A stretch of DNA of 64,000 nucleotides from Frankia sp. QA3 (GTDB lineage Bacteria > Actinomycetota > Actinomycetes > Frankiales > Frankiaceae), in NCBI RefSeq assembly GCF_000262465.1, contig NZ_CM001489.1, positions 6,449,222 to 6,513,221 of the forward strand. Reading direction: 5' to 3'. How positions within the stretch are numbered: the stretch's first letter is position 1; the number at the start of each line of letters is the position of its first letter. Under the pieces are notes generated by a model. It saw only the letters and a list, made by a program, of their open reading frames with translations, had not been told where the DNA came from and did not search any database. This document shows positions 16,058 through 23,939 of this stretch, one piece after another. The position numbers and the translations under genes are program-made.

Positions 16058-17860
16058 TCAGTCCTCGGCGATGATCGGGTCGGGCGGTGCCTCGTCTCGG
16101 GGGGTCTGGCGAGGGGTGGCTGCCCTCGTCCGGCCTGGGGTGGCGCGCCGTGACGATCGCGGCGGCCGGCTCGCCTCGGCGGGTTCGGCCTGAGTGGGCA
16201 CCGCGCCGGTCGCGGGCGTGGGCGCCGGTTCGCCGGCCGGCTTCCTGGCGCGCGCGGGCGCCGGAGCGCGACGGGGCGTCTTGCCGGGCCTCGTCGCCGG
16301 GTCGGCCGGCTGCTCGATCCGCTGATCGGTCCGTGCCTTGGCGGCTCGCGCCGGCTTCGCGGTCTTCGCGGTCTTCGCGGTTTTGGTGGTCTTGGTGGCT
16401 CGGCGGGTACGGCTGCCGGTCGGGGCACCGGGCAGCACGACCGGACCGGGCATCGGCCGGATGACCCCGGCCTCGTCCCGGACCGCCAGGACGGGCAGCG
16501 GCCGGTCCGGGTGGTTGGCCTCATCGGCGGCCAGGGCGGCCGCCGAGCCGGGTTCGGCGAATCCCGGTTGCCAGCGCTCCATCTCGGCGCGGAAGTGGCC
16601 GGTGCTGCCGAGCTGGCAGAGGATCCCGATCGCGCCGAGAGTGACCCGGTGGATGAGCAGGTACGACGGCGGGAGGTTGAGCTGGCGGCCGAGCTGCGCC
16701 GCGGCGGAACGCCAGTCGCTCAGTCGCGCCGCCTCCTTGCGCAACCAGCCCCGCGAGAAGGTGAACTCCTCGTCGGCGATCGGCTCCAGCATCGGCGCGA
16801 GGTAGTCGAGCAGGTCCTCGGCGTCGATCTCGGCCGACGGCGGGATGAATCCCTCGGCGCGCAGGCCGGCGGCGACCGCCTCCGCATCGCCGGCCAGGGT
16901 CTGGCGGGCCAGCCGGCCGATCGGCGCTGGCAGGCCCCCGGGCAGGCGGTTCACGGCGCCGAAGTCCAGCACGCCGAGCCGGCCGTCGGGCAGTAGGCGG
17001 AAGTTGCCCGGATGCGGGTCGGCGTGCAGCAGGCCGGCCCGCCCGGGACACGAGTACAGGAACCGGACGAGCAGCAGGCCGGCGGCGTCGCGCTGCTCGG
17101 CAGAGCCGTCCGCGATGATGGCGGACAGCGGGATTCCGTCGATCCACTCGCTGACGAGCACCCGGTCGGAGCCGGCGAGCGGCCGCGGAACGACGATGTC
17201 CGGGTCGTCCGCGTATGCCTGCGCGAAGGCCGACTGCCACGCCGCCTCCAGCCGGTAGTCGAGCTCCTCGGTGATCCGGGCCTTGAGCTCCTCGACCAGC
17301 GGCTTGATGTCCAGCCCCGGGGTCACCGCGCTGAACAGCCGGGCCGCCCGCCCGAGCTGGGTGAGGTCGGCGACCAGGGCCGGGCCGGCCCCCGGGTACT
17401 GCACCTTCACCGCGACCGCCCGGCCGTCCGACCACACCGCCCGGTGGACCTGGCCGATGCTGGCCGCCGCGGCCGGCGTGTCGTCGAACTCGACGAACAA
17501 CGACCGCCAGTCCGCCCCGAGCTCCTCGGCGAGGACGCGGTGCACCACGGGCGCCGGCAGCGGGGGCGCCGCCTCCTGGAGCTTGGTGAGCGCGGCTCGG
17601 TACGGCGCGGCGACCTCGTCGGGCAGCGCCGCCTCGAACACGGACAGCGCCTGGCCCAGTTTCATCGCGCCGCCCTTGAGCTCCCCGAGCACACGGAAGA
17701 TCTGCGCGGCGGTGCGCTGCTGGAGTTCGGAGGCGACGGCCTCCGCGGGACGGCCGCCGATGCGCTTGCCGACGCCGAGCGTGGCGCGGCCGGCGATTCC
17801 GATCGGAAGCGTAGCCAGTTTGGCGGTGCGGACGACGGCCCGCCGTGGGATGTCGGACAC
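16058..17860 (-). CDS. ABC1/AarF/UbiB-family atypical kinase
   Basis: The 600-residue protein has the family hallmarks: GGAMKLGQ (the KxGQ helix, near 65), AAASIGQVHRA, VAVKVQYPG with the ATP-site lysine, EELDYRLEA, LLHADPHPGNF and LGVLDFG. ABC1 proteins are kinase-fold ATPases linked to quinone or lipid metabolism. The homologue beside whiB7 in mycobacteria is placed the same way and has been tied to antibiotic sensitivity. From about residue 450 the tail is a low-complexity Lys/Ala/Thr/Arg region (TKTTKTAKTAKTAK) of about 150 residues, longer than usual and probably disordered. The GTG start at 17860 follows a GGAG. The gene converges on the phosphodiesterase gene. Confidence 0.88.
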   Translation of the reverse strand: MSDIPRRAVVRTAKLATLPIGIAGRATLGVGKRIGGRPAEAVASELQQRTAAQIFRVLGELKGGAMKLGQALSVFEAALPDEVAAPYRAALTKLQEAAPPLPAPVVHRVLAEELGADWRSLFVEFDDTPAAAASIGQVHRAVWSDGRAVAVKVQYPGAGPALVADLTQLGRAARLFSAVTPGLDIKPLVEELKARITEELDYRLEAAWQSAFAQAYADDPDIVVPRPLAGSDRVLVSEWIDGIPLSAIIADGSAEQRDAAGLLLVRFLYSCPGRAGLLHADPHPGNFRLLPDGRLGVLDFGAVNRLPGGLPAPIGRLARQTLAGDAEAVAAGLRAEGFIPPSAEIDAEDLLDYLAPMLEPIADEEFTFSRGWLRKEAARLSDWRSAAAQLGRQLNLPPSYLLIHRVTLGAIGILCQLGSTGHFRAEMERWQPGFAEPGSAAALAADEANHPDRPLPVLAVRDEAGVIRPMPGPVVLPGAPTGSRTRRATKTTKTAKTAKTAKPARAAKARTDQRIEQPADPATRPGKTPRRAPAPARARKPAGEPAPTPATGAVPTQAEPAEASRPPRSSRRATPGRTRAATPRQTPRDEAPPDPIIAED

Positions 17861-17980
17861 TGCTCCATCGTGCCCTGTTCCGAGGCGTGAGGGGCACTGG
17901 CCGTGGGTAACAGCCGCGGCGATGTTGTCACCGCCGAGCCCGGCGCCGCGTGCCGGGCTCGGGCGTCCGGCACGCGGATC

Positions 17981-19228
17981 TCAGTCGTCGGTCCCGGCCT
18001 GCTGCGCCGCGGTTCGGGCGGTGCGGCAGGGACAGTTGGGGTGCACCGGCCAACTGCGCCGGCGGATGCGCCAGTCCGGTTGGGCGAGCTCCAGCGCCCC
18101 GTCAGCCGTTACTGGAAGGATCTTCGGAGCGAAGGTCGGTGTGTCGAACATCTCATCCTTGGTGCTTGCGGCCGGGTGAGGGAAGTCCAGGTTGTCGGAC
18201 TGGTGAATCCCCGGGCCCGGGTCGGGGGCCTGCGGGACGGCGAGGTCGAGGAAGGCCAGCGCCTGCATGGCGGCGAGCGCGGCGACGAGGCTGGCCAGGG
18301 TGATCTCGCAGGGGTCGTGGCCGGCGGTGCGCGGGCGGACCAGCTGCATCGCCAGCATCGGCCAGAGCGGGTCGCGGGCGTGCCGGTGCAGGTGCTGACA
18401 GTGCAGACAGGCCGTCACGGCCGGCACGACGAGCGGGCCGACGATCCCCGTCGTCTCGCGCACTCCCGCCAGCAGATGCGCGGTCCCGCCGCGCTCGAGG
18501 TCGAGGCAGGCACCGGGCGCGACGGTCGGCGGCCCGACCGGGGCCAGCACGATCAGATCCGCGTCGAAGACGTCCGCCCCCGGCCCGTCGCCGCGTCCCG
18601 AGGGGGGCAGGCGGGCGGCCCGGGCGGATCCGGCCACGCCGGGACCGGGGTGCCGGTCGACCTGCCGGCGCACCCGGGTCATCGCCGTCCCCGCGGCGAG
18701 GGCCCTGGGCCGGCCGACGTCGTCGAGGCGCAGCCCGCCCGGGGAAACGTCGGCGGGCATCGTCACCCCCGCGTCGTCGACGACGACCCGGCCGACCCCG
18801 GCCGCGGCGAGCAGGGTCGCGATCTGGGCGCCGACCCGGCCGGCGCCCCGCACGAGCACCCGGGCGGTGCGCCGCGCGGCGATCACCAGGCGGGGACGGA
18901 CCGGATCGGCGGAGCGGACCGACAACGCGGCGAGGTCGGGCAACAGACGGTCGCGGTCGGTCGAGGTCAGCGCCGCCGCGCCCGGGACTGGCGCCGCATC
19001 GTCAAGCAGGCCGGCCCCGCCGAGCAGGTCGAGCAGCTCCCGCGCGGCCTGGCCGCCGTCGAGGCGGACCTGCTCCAGCGTGCGGCGGCCGTCGAGGGCA
19101 TCGAGCAGGGCCGCGTGCGGCGGGCCCAGATCGGCGACGAGGACGGCTCGGGCCGGGTCGATACCGAGTTGCAGGGTGGAGCCGTTGTGCCAGAGCCGAC
19201 GAAGGCCCGGCTTGAGGATCGGGCGCAT
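17981..19228 (-). CDS. ThiF/E1-like adenylation-fold protein
   Basis: The 415-residue protein has an N-terminal winged-helix-like region and then a Rossmann segment ARVLVRGAGRVGAQIATLLA near residue 135, resembling ThiF/MoeB/cyclodehydratase-partner proteins. Cysteine pairs CLHCQHLH near 290 and CPC near the C-terminus could bind zinc, as in E1-like enzymes. The glycine-rich ATP loop is GRVGAQ rather than canonical GxGGxG, so true adenylation activity is uncertain. ATG 19228 was chosen because GGGGGAT lies just upstream. It sits between the ABC1 kinase and the DUF2342 gene in a block whose order is conserved in actinobacteria. Substrate and partner are unknown. Confidence 0.6.
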   Translation of the reverse strand: MRPILKPGLRRLWHNGSTLQLGIDPARAVLVADLGPPHAALLDALDGRRTLEQVRLDGGQAARELLDLLGGAGLLDDAAPVPGAAALTSTDRDRLLPDLAALSVRSADPVRPRLVIAARRTARVLVRGAGRVGAQIATLLAAAGVGRVVVDDAGVTMPADVSPGGLRLDDVGRPRALAAGTAMTRVRRQVDRHPGPGVAGSARAARLPPSGRGDGPGADVFDADLIVLAPVGPPTVAPGACLDLERGGTAHLLAGVRETTGIVGPLVVPAVTACLHCQHLHRHARDPLWPMLAMQLVRPRTAGHDPCEITLASLVAALAAMQALAFLDLAVPQAPDPGPGIHQSDNLDFPHPAASTKDEMFDTPTFAPKILPVTADGALELAQPDWRIRRRSWPVHPNCPCRTARTAAQQAGTDD

Positions 19229-19466
19229 GGATCCCCCGCAGGTCCGCCGGCGGCCGGAGCCACCGGACACGGATCAGGATGGACCGGCCAGCCGGCCGGT
19301 TGATCCCCACCGTGCCACGCGGGTCCGACGGAACGCGAGACCGCGCCGGCGGCTGTGGAGAGCCTGTGGACCGTCCTGTGGATCATTCCTGGTCCGGGCG
19401 GGCTTGGCAGGGCCCCGGTCGCGTCGGTCCCGCGCGCGGACGGACTTGGCGGACGGACTTACCGGG

Positions 19467-20885
19467 TCACGGTGAGCCCTCGGCGTCGGGGGCAGAGCCG
19501 CCGGGGGTGTCCGGCTTGTCCGTGGGAGCGCCGGGGGACTTCCCGCCGCCCTCGGCGGGTGGCGTGTCGCGCAGCTTCTCGATCTCGCCGATCGGATCGT
19601 CCAGGACGCTGGCCGACGCGCCGGTGACGAAGCCGTCCGGCGCGGCCAGGTCGGCCGCCGTGGGCAGCAGGTCCGGGTGCGCCCACACCGCGTCGCGCCC
19701 CTCCCGCCCGCGCGCCTCGGCCAGCGCCGCCCACAGTGCGGCGGCCTCGCGCAGCTTGCGGGGGCGCAGGGAGAGCCCGACCAGCGTGGAGAAGGTCTGC
19801 TCACCGGGCCCACCCTCGGCGCGGCGGCGCCGGACCATCTCCCGCAGCCGGCCGGCGGCCGGCAGGTGACCGGTGGCCGCGGCGTCGGTCACGTGGTCGA
19901 CCCAGCCCTCGATGAGGGCGAGGATCAGCTCGAGGCGGGCCAGCGCCGCCTTCTGCTCGGGCGTGGTCGCGTCGTTGAACACATCCTCCCCGAGCGCCTC
20001 GGACAGCCGCTCCGGGTTCATCAGAGCGGTCGGGTCGACCATCCGCATCACCCGGCCAACGGCCTCGGTGTCCACCGCGATGCCGCGGGCGTACTCCTCG
20101 ACCGCGCCGAGCACGTGGGCGCGCAGCCAGGGCACGTGCGCGAACAGCCGGTTCGACGCGGCCTCCCGCAGCGCGAGGTAGATGCGCACCTCGTCCTCGG
20201 GAATCTCCAGCCCGGTCCCGAACGCGGCGACCCCCGCCGGGACCAGCGCGGCGGTCCCGGCCGGTCCCAGCGGCAGGCCCACCTCGGTCGATGAGACGAC
20301 CTCCGCGGCCAGCGTGCCGATCGCCTGCCCCACCTGCGCGCCGAAGAGCATGCCGCCGACCTGGTTCATCATCTGCATGATCGGCCCGCCGGCGGCCATC
20401 AGGGCGCTGAGGTCGACCCCGGGCGGCAGGGCGTCGCGCAGCTCGCTGGGCAGCTCGATCCCGCCCCCGCCGAGCTGGCTCAGCCCGCTGGAGATCCCCG
20501 TGCGCATCGCCTCGACGACCTTGGCGGCGATCGGGTCGCACAGCGTCCGCCACACCGGCAGCGTCTTCTCGATCCACTCCACTCGCGACCAGGCGGCGGC
20601 GGTCGTCGCGCCGGCTGGCAGGGTCGTCATCGGGTCGAGCCAGACGTCGGCGATCCGCAGCGCCTCGGCGACCATGTGCTGCTGGCCCATGGGGACGCTC
20701 GACTCGCCGTCCCCCAGGGAGCGGACCGCCACCTGCCGGGCCAGCTCCCAGTTCACCGGACCGCCCTGCCAGGACAGCAGCCGCTCCAGCTCGGCGAAGA
20801 ACGGCGCGCCGCCGCCGAAGGGGGACCGGGGCTCCTCGCCGCCGCCACCGGAGGACGCGAAGCCGAACGGGAAGTCGCCACTCAT
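19467..20885 (-). CDS. DUF2342-family putative zinc-dependent protease/hydrolase
   Basis: The 472-residue protein matches by pattern the actinobacterial DUF2342 family: ALREAASNRLFAHVPWLRAH near residue 225 and LALIEGWVDHVTD near 330, plus a glycine-rich N-terminus (FPFGFASSGGGGEEP) and a charged Pro/Gly C-terminus. These conserved Glu/His-containing helices have led to annotation as a zinc-dependent metalloprotease, sometimes as F420-biosynthesis associated; neither activity can be shown from this sequence. The ATG at 20885 has only a weak ribosome site, but places the conserved SGDFPFGF start correctly. The gene is divergent from moaE and upstream, on the same strand, of the ThiF-like gene. 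Confidence 0.75.
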   Translation of the reverse strand: MSGDFPFGFASSGGGGEEPRSPFGGGAPFFAELERLLSWQGGPVNWELARQVAVRSLGDGESSVPMGQQHMVAEALRIADVWLDPMTTLPAGATTAAAWSRVEWIEKTLPVWRTLCDPIAAKVVEAMRTGISSGLSQLGGGGIELPSELRDALPPGVDLSALMAAGGPIMQMMNQVGGMLFGAQVGQAIGTLAAEVVSSTEVGLPLGPAGTAALVPAGVAAFGTGLEIPEDEVRIYLALREAASNRLFAHVPWLRAHVLGAVEEYARGIAVDTEAVGRVMRMVDPTALMNPERLSEALGEDVFNDATTPEQKAALARLELILALIEGWVDHVTDAAATGHLPAAGRLREMVRRRRAEGGPGEQTFSTLVGLSLRPRKLREAAALWAALAEARGREGRDAVWAHPDLLPTAADLAAPDGFVTGASASVLDDPIGEIEKLRDTPPAEGGGKSPGAPTDKPDTPGGSAPDAEGSP

Positions 20886-21006
20886 CGGACGTGGCCTGAT
20901 CGGGGAGCGGGACGTCGCACGCGCGGTTGGGACATGAACCCACGGTAATGCGTTTTCTGCCCGCCGGGCGAAACGGAGGCCGCCACGGCCGGTTACGGTC
21001 GTAGAC

Positions 21007-21570
21007 GTGGACTCGACGCGTTCTCCCGCACCCGTCCCGTCGGCCGGTGCCCCGGTGCGCGCGACCGCCGGGGCGGGCGGGCCCTCCCCGGCGCCGGGGG
21101 AGCCCGTCGCGGACGCCGGTCCCGATCGCGGCCCCGATGCCGCGGCCCCGGCCCGGGTCGTTCTCGCGGAGATTCGTGACACCCCGCTGTCGGTGGATGA
21201 ATGCATGGCCGCCGTCCTGTTCCCGGACGTGGGCGGGATTGCGCTGTTCGTGGGCACCGTGCGTGATCACGACTCCGGTCGCGGGGTGACGGACCTCGCT
21301 TACGAGGCGCATCCGCGGGCGGCCGCCGAGATCGAGCGCGTCGCCGCCGAGGTGGCCGCCGGCGCGCCGGTGCGGGCGATCGCGGTGGCCCACCGTACGG
21401 GGCACCTCCGGGTGGGTGAGACCGCGGTCGTCGTGGCGGTGGGTGCGGCCCACCGGGCCGAGGCATTTGCCGCCTGTCGTCGTCTGATCGATGACATCAA
21501 GGCGCAGGTTCCCATTTGGAAACACCAGATTTTTGAGGACGGCGCGGCTGAATGGGTAGGCGCCTGCTGA
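21007..21570 (+). CDS. moaE: Molybdopterin synthase catalytic subunit MoaE
   Basis: The last 135 residues are a full MoaE: GGIALFVGTVRDHDSGRGV, YEAHPRAAAEIERVAAE, AVAHRTGHLRVGE, AAHRAEAFAACRRLID and KAQVPIWKHQIFEDG, with the catalytic lysines in KAQVPIWK. MoaE transfers sulfur from the MoaD thiocarboxylate to precursor Z to make molybdopterin. The first 50 residues are an Ala/Pro/Gly-rich extension not found in most MoaE, so the true start could be later than GTG 21007. No moaD lies nearby. The stop is 60 bases from the next small membrane gene on the same strand. Confidence 0.92.
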   Translation: MDSTRSPAPVPSAGAPVRATAGAGGPSPAPGEPVADAGPDRGPDAAAPARVVLAEIRDTPLSVDECMAAVLFPDVGGIALFVGTVRDHDSGRGVTDLAYEAHPRAAAEIERVAAEVAAGAPVRAIAVAHRTGHLRVGETAVVVAVGAAHRAEAFAACRRLIDDIKAQVPIWKHQIFEDGAAEWVGAC

Positions 21571-21629
21571 GCGGGGCACCTACGATAGAAATAAGTCATC
21601 TTCTTACTCGTCTCGACGTCGAGGCTCCC

Positions 21630-22001
21630 ATGTGGTTCCTGTTGATACCCCCTGTCGCCCTGCTCCTGACGGCCGTGTGGGTCGCCCTGCGCGGCCGGCC
21701 GGACCGCACCTCCGAAGCCATGATCACCATCGCGGGCTACCGGCGCAGCATGGCCGCGCTCGCCCGCCCGATTTCCGCCCAGTCCGCCACGCGGACCGGC
21801 GCCGACCTCGACGATTCCGGCTACCCCGAACCGCCCCCAGACGATGACCCGCTCTCCCTGAATGACCCGCTCTCTCCGAGTGACCCGCGCGACCTGGGTG
21901 TTCCGACCGGTGCGCAGGTGTCACCCTTCGCCGACACCGTGCCGATCGACGTGACGTCGTTGCGGCACCCGGCCGAGGGTCGCTCGCCCGAAACATCCTG
22001 A
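21630..22001 (+). CDS. Small single-span membrane protein
   Basis: I recognise no named family. The 123-residue product begins with one hydrophobic segment (WFLLIPPVALLLTAVWVAL), so the N-terminus is membrane-anchored. The rest is a soluble acidic tail with a short near-repeat (DPLSLNDPLSPSDP). The ATG at 21630 has GAGG six bases upstream. It lies between moaE and the PDZ protease gene on the same strand and may be cotranscribed with moaE. Confidence 0.6.
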   Translation: MWFLLIPPVALLLTAVWVALRGRPDRTSEAMITIAGYRRSMAALARPISAQSATRTGADLDDSGYPEPPPDDDPLSLNDPLSPSDPRDLGVPTGAQVSPFADTVPIDVTSLRHPAEGRSPETS

Positions 22002-22090
22002 ACGCGCGTCGGGCATCCGGCGTCCGGGGCACGGTCACGTGCCCCGGACGCCGGCCCGTCCGGGTGAGGGCCGGTACATAGACTGCGTTC

Positions 22091-23131
22091 ATGGCCCGGC
22101 GCACCCAGTCTCTCGTGGTGGCGTCGGTACTGGCGTTGGCGCTCTTGGTCGTGGGCCTGTGGATGCCGGTACCGTTCGTCACCCTGGCCCCCGGGCCGGT
22201 CACCGACACGCTCGGCGCTGTCGACGGCACCCGCCTGATCACGATCGAGGGGCGCCGCACCTTCCCGACCTCCGGTCGGCTTGAGCTGACCACGGTCGAG
22301 GAGACCCCCAAGCTCAATCTGGTCAGCGCCCTGCAGGACTGGATCGACGACGACCGGGCGGTCGTCCCCACCGAGCTCATCCGTCCCCGCGGCTCCAGCC
22401 AGGAGCAGGTCCAGCAGGAGAACGCCCAGGCCATGCTGGACTCGCAGGACCAGGCCACGGCGGCCGCGCTCGCCCAGCTCGGCATCGCGGCGACGGGTCG
22501 ATCGGTCGCGGTCTACACCGTTCCCGACGGTTCGCCCGCCGCCGGCAAGCTCGCGACCGGCGACGTCGTCACCCAGGTCAACGGAGTCGCCGTGACGACC
22601 CAGGACCAGCTACGCGCCCAGATCGGCAAGGCCCGCCCGGGGACGGCCGTGACCGTCGCCTACAAGCGGGGCAGCAAGCCGGCCACCGTCAGCATCATCA
22701 CCCGCCCGGCGACCGACGACCCGTCCCGCGCCATGATCGGCATCACCACGACCGAGAAGCGGACCTATCCGTTCACCGTCCGCATCCGGCTGTCGGACGT
22801 CGGCGGTCCGAGCGCGGGCCTGATGTTCGCGATGGGGATCGTGGATCTGCTCACCCCTGGGGCACTCACCGGAGGGAAGACCATCGCCGGTACCGGGACG
22901 ATCACGGCGGCCGGCGAGGTCGGGCCGATCGGCGGCATTCAGCAGAAGGTGCTCGGTGCGAAGGCGTCCGGGGCGTCGATCTTCCTTGTGCCGGCGGCGA
23001 ACTGCGCGGACGCCCGTTCGGTGGACTCCGGCAGCGGGCTGCGCCTGGTGAAGGTCGACACCCTGGCCGGGGCCCTGAAGGCGGTCGACGCCCTGCGGAC
23101 GAATCCGGCGGCGAGTGTGCCGTCCTGCTGA
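22091..23131 (+). CDS. PDZ-domain Lon-like serine protease (YlbL type)
   Basis: The 346-residue protein has an N-terminal membrane anchor (SLVVASVLALALLVVGLW), a PDZ domain near 130-205 (AGKLATGDVVTQVNG) and a Lon-type protease domain. The catalytic dyad is S241 in GGPSAGLM and K286 in GGIQQKVLGAK. It is therefore a membrane-tethered, ATP-independent Lon-like protease with the active domain outside. Mycobacteria have the same gene immediately beside the UPF0182 gene, as here (with one gene between). Clients are unknown. The ATG at 22091 begins with a basic Ala-Arg-Arg, as is usual for such anchors. Confidence 0.9.
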   Translation: MARRTQSLVVASVLALALLVVGLWMPVPFVTLAPGPVTDTLGAVDGTRLITIEGRRTFPTSGRLELTTVEETPKLNLVSALQDWIDDDRAVVPTELIRPRGSSQEQVQQENAQAMLDSQDQATAAALAQLGIAATGRSVAVYTVPDGSPAAGKLATGDVVTQVNGVAVTTQDQLRAQIGKARPGTAVTVAYKRGSKPATVSIITRPATDDPSRAMIGITTTEKRTYPFTVRIRLSDVGGPSAGLMFAMGIVDLLTPGALTGGKTIAGTGTITAAGEVGPIGGIQQKVLGAKASGASIFLVPAANCADARSVDSGSGLRLVKVDTLAGALKAVDALRTNPAASVPSC

Positions 23132-23151
23132 GCGGTCCGACCATCGGGGCC

Positions 23152-23219
23152 GGCCGGGTGGGCTGGGCTGGCCGGGTGGGCTGGGCTGGCCGGGTGGGCT
23201 GGGCCGGCCGGGTGGGGCG
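23152..23219. repeat. 18-bp tandem repeat between genes
   Basis: GGCCGGGTGGGCTGGGCT occurs twice exactly (23152-23187), a third time with one change, and then as a 14-base partial copy. It lies between the convergent PDZ-protease and PPA1309 genes and has no coding role. Confidence 0.9.
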
Positions 23220-23274
23220 TGCGGACGGCCCCCGGACCACGCGGGTCGCCGGCCGCCCCACCCGGCGGTTGGAG

Positions 23275-23781
23275 TCACTGGAATGTCGCGAGCAGCCCGT
23301 CAACGAGGTTGTCGGCCAGATCGGGATCGACGACGAGCTCGTCGTCCCCACGCACCCGCAGGCAGGAGGCGTGCAGCCCGCTGCGGGTCACCCCGACGGC
23401 GAGCCGGACGTCCTGGCGCTCCGGGTGGTTCGCGGCCCAGTACTCGATCTCGTGGTCGGAGTACGGCGCCTCCTCCTCCGCGCTCGGTGGGAGGACGACG
23501 AGCTCGGTCACCAGCACGCAGCCCAGTACCTCAGGGGGCCACCCGATCCCGGCGAGCACCTCGTCGAGCCGGCCCACCGGCAACGGCTCCTGCTCGACCG
23601 GGGTCAGCGAACCGGGCGGTGAATCCCCGATGTGGGGGGCCAGCGCGGGTTCCCGCGCCAGCAGATCGGCGGTGTCGGCGAGGGCGTAGACCTGGCTGGG
23701 CTGGTCCCAGCCTGAATCCGCGACGTGTCGCTCGACCTCGAGTACTACGGAGGTCAGCTCCGTGATGTTCGGGTTGCTCAC
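23275..23781 (-). CDS. PPA1309-family conserved actinobacterial protein
   Basis: The 168-residue protein is acidic with no membrane segment or metal motif. Its features (WDQPSQVYALADTADLL, EHEIEYWAANHPERQDVRLA-type region near 110, LVVDPDLADNLVDGLLATF at the end) fit the PPA1309 family of uncharacterised actinobacterial proteins. GTG 23781 was chosen because AGAGGA lies eight bases upstream and because the family begins near this point. It is divergent from the UPF0182 gene, with a 158-base gap. Function is unknown. Confidence 0.65.
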   Translation of the reverse strand: MSNPNITELTSVVLEVERHVADSGWDQPSQVYALADTADLLAREPALAPHIGDSPPGSLTPVEQEPLPVGRLDEVLAGIGWPPEVLGCVLVTELVVLPPSAEEEAPYSDHEIEYWAANHPERQDVRLAVGVTRSGLHASCLRVRGDDELVVDPDLADNLVDGLLATFQ

Positions 23782-23939
23782 CAACCCATCCTCTCCGATC
23801 TCCCCTGAGTGCCTGGCGTAGGTTGCCGTACTGGGGCGGTACGCGCCCCTCGTGTCGGCACCGCCCGGCTGGTAGGCCCGGAAACCCCAGACCCGGCCTT
23901 CCGATGAACACCCGACCGCCCTGACCGCACGGAGGAACT

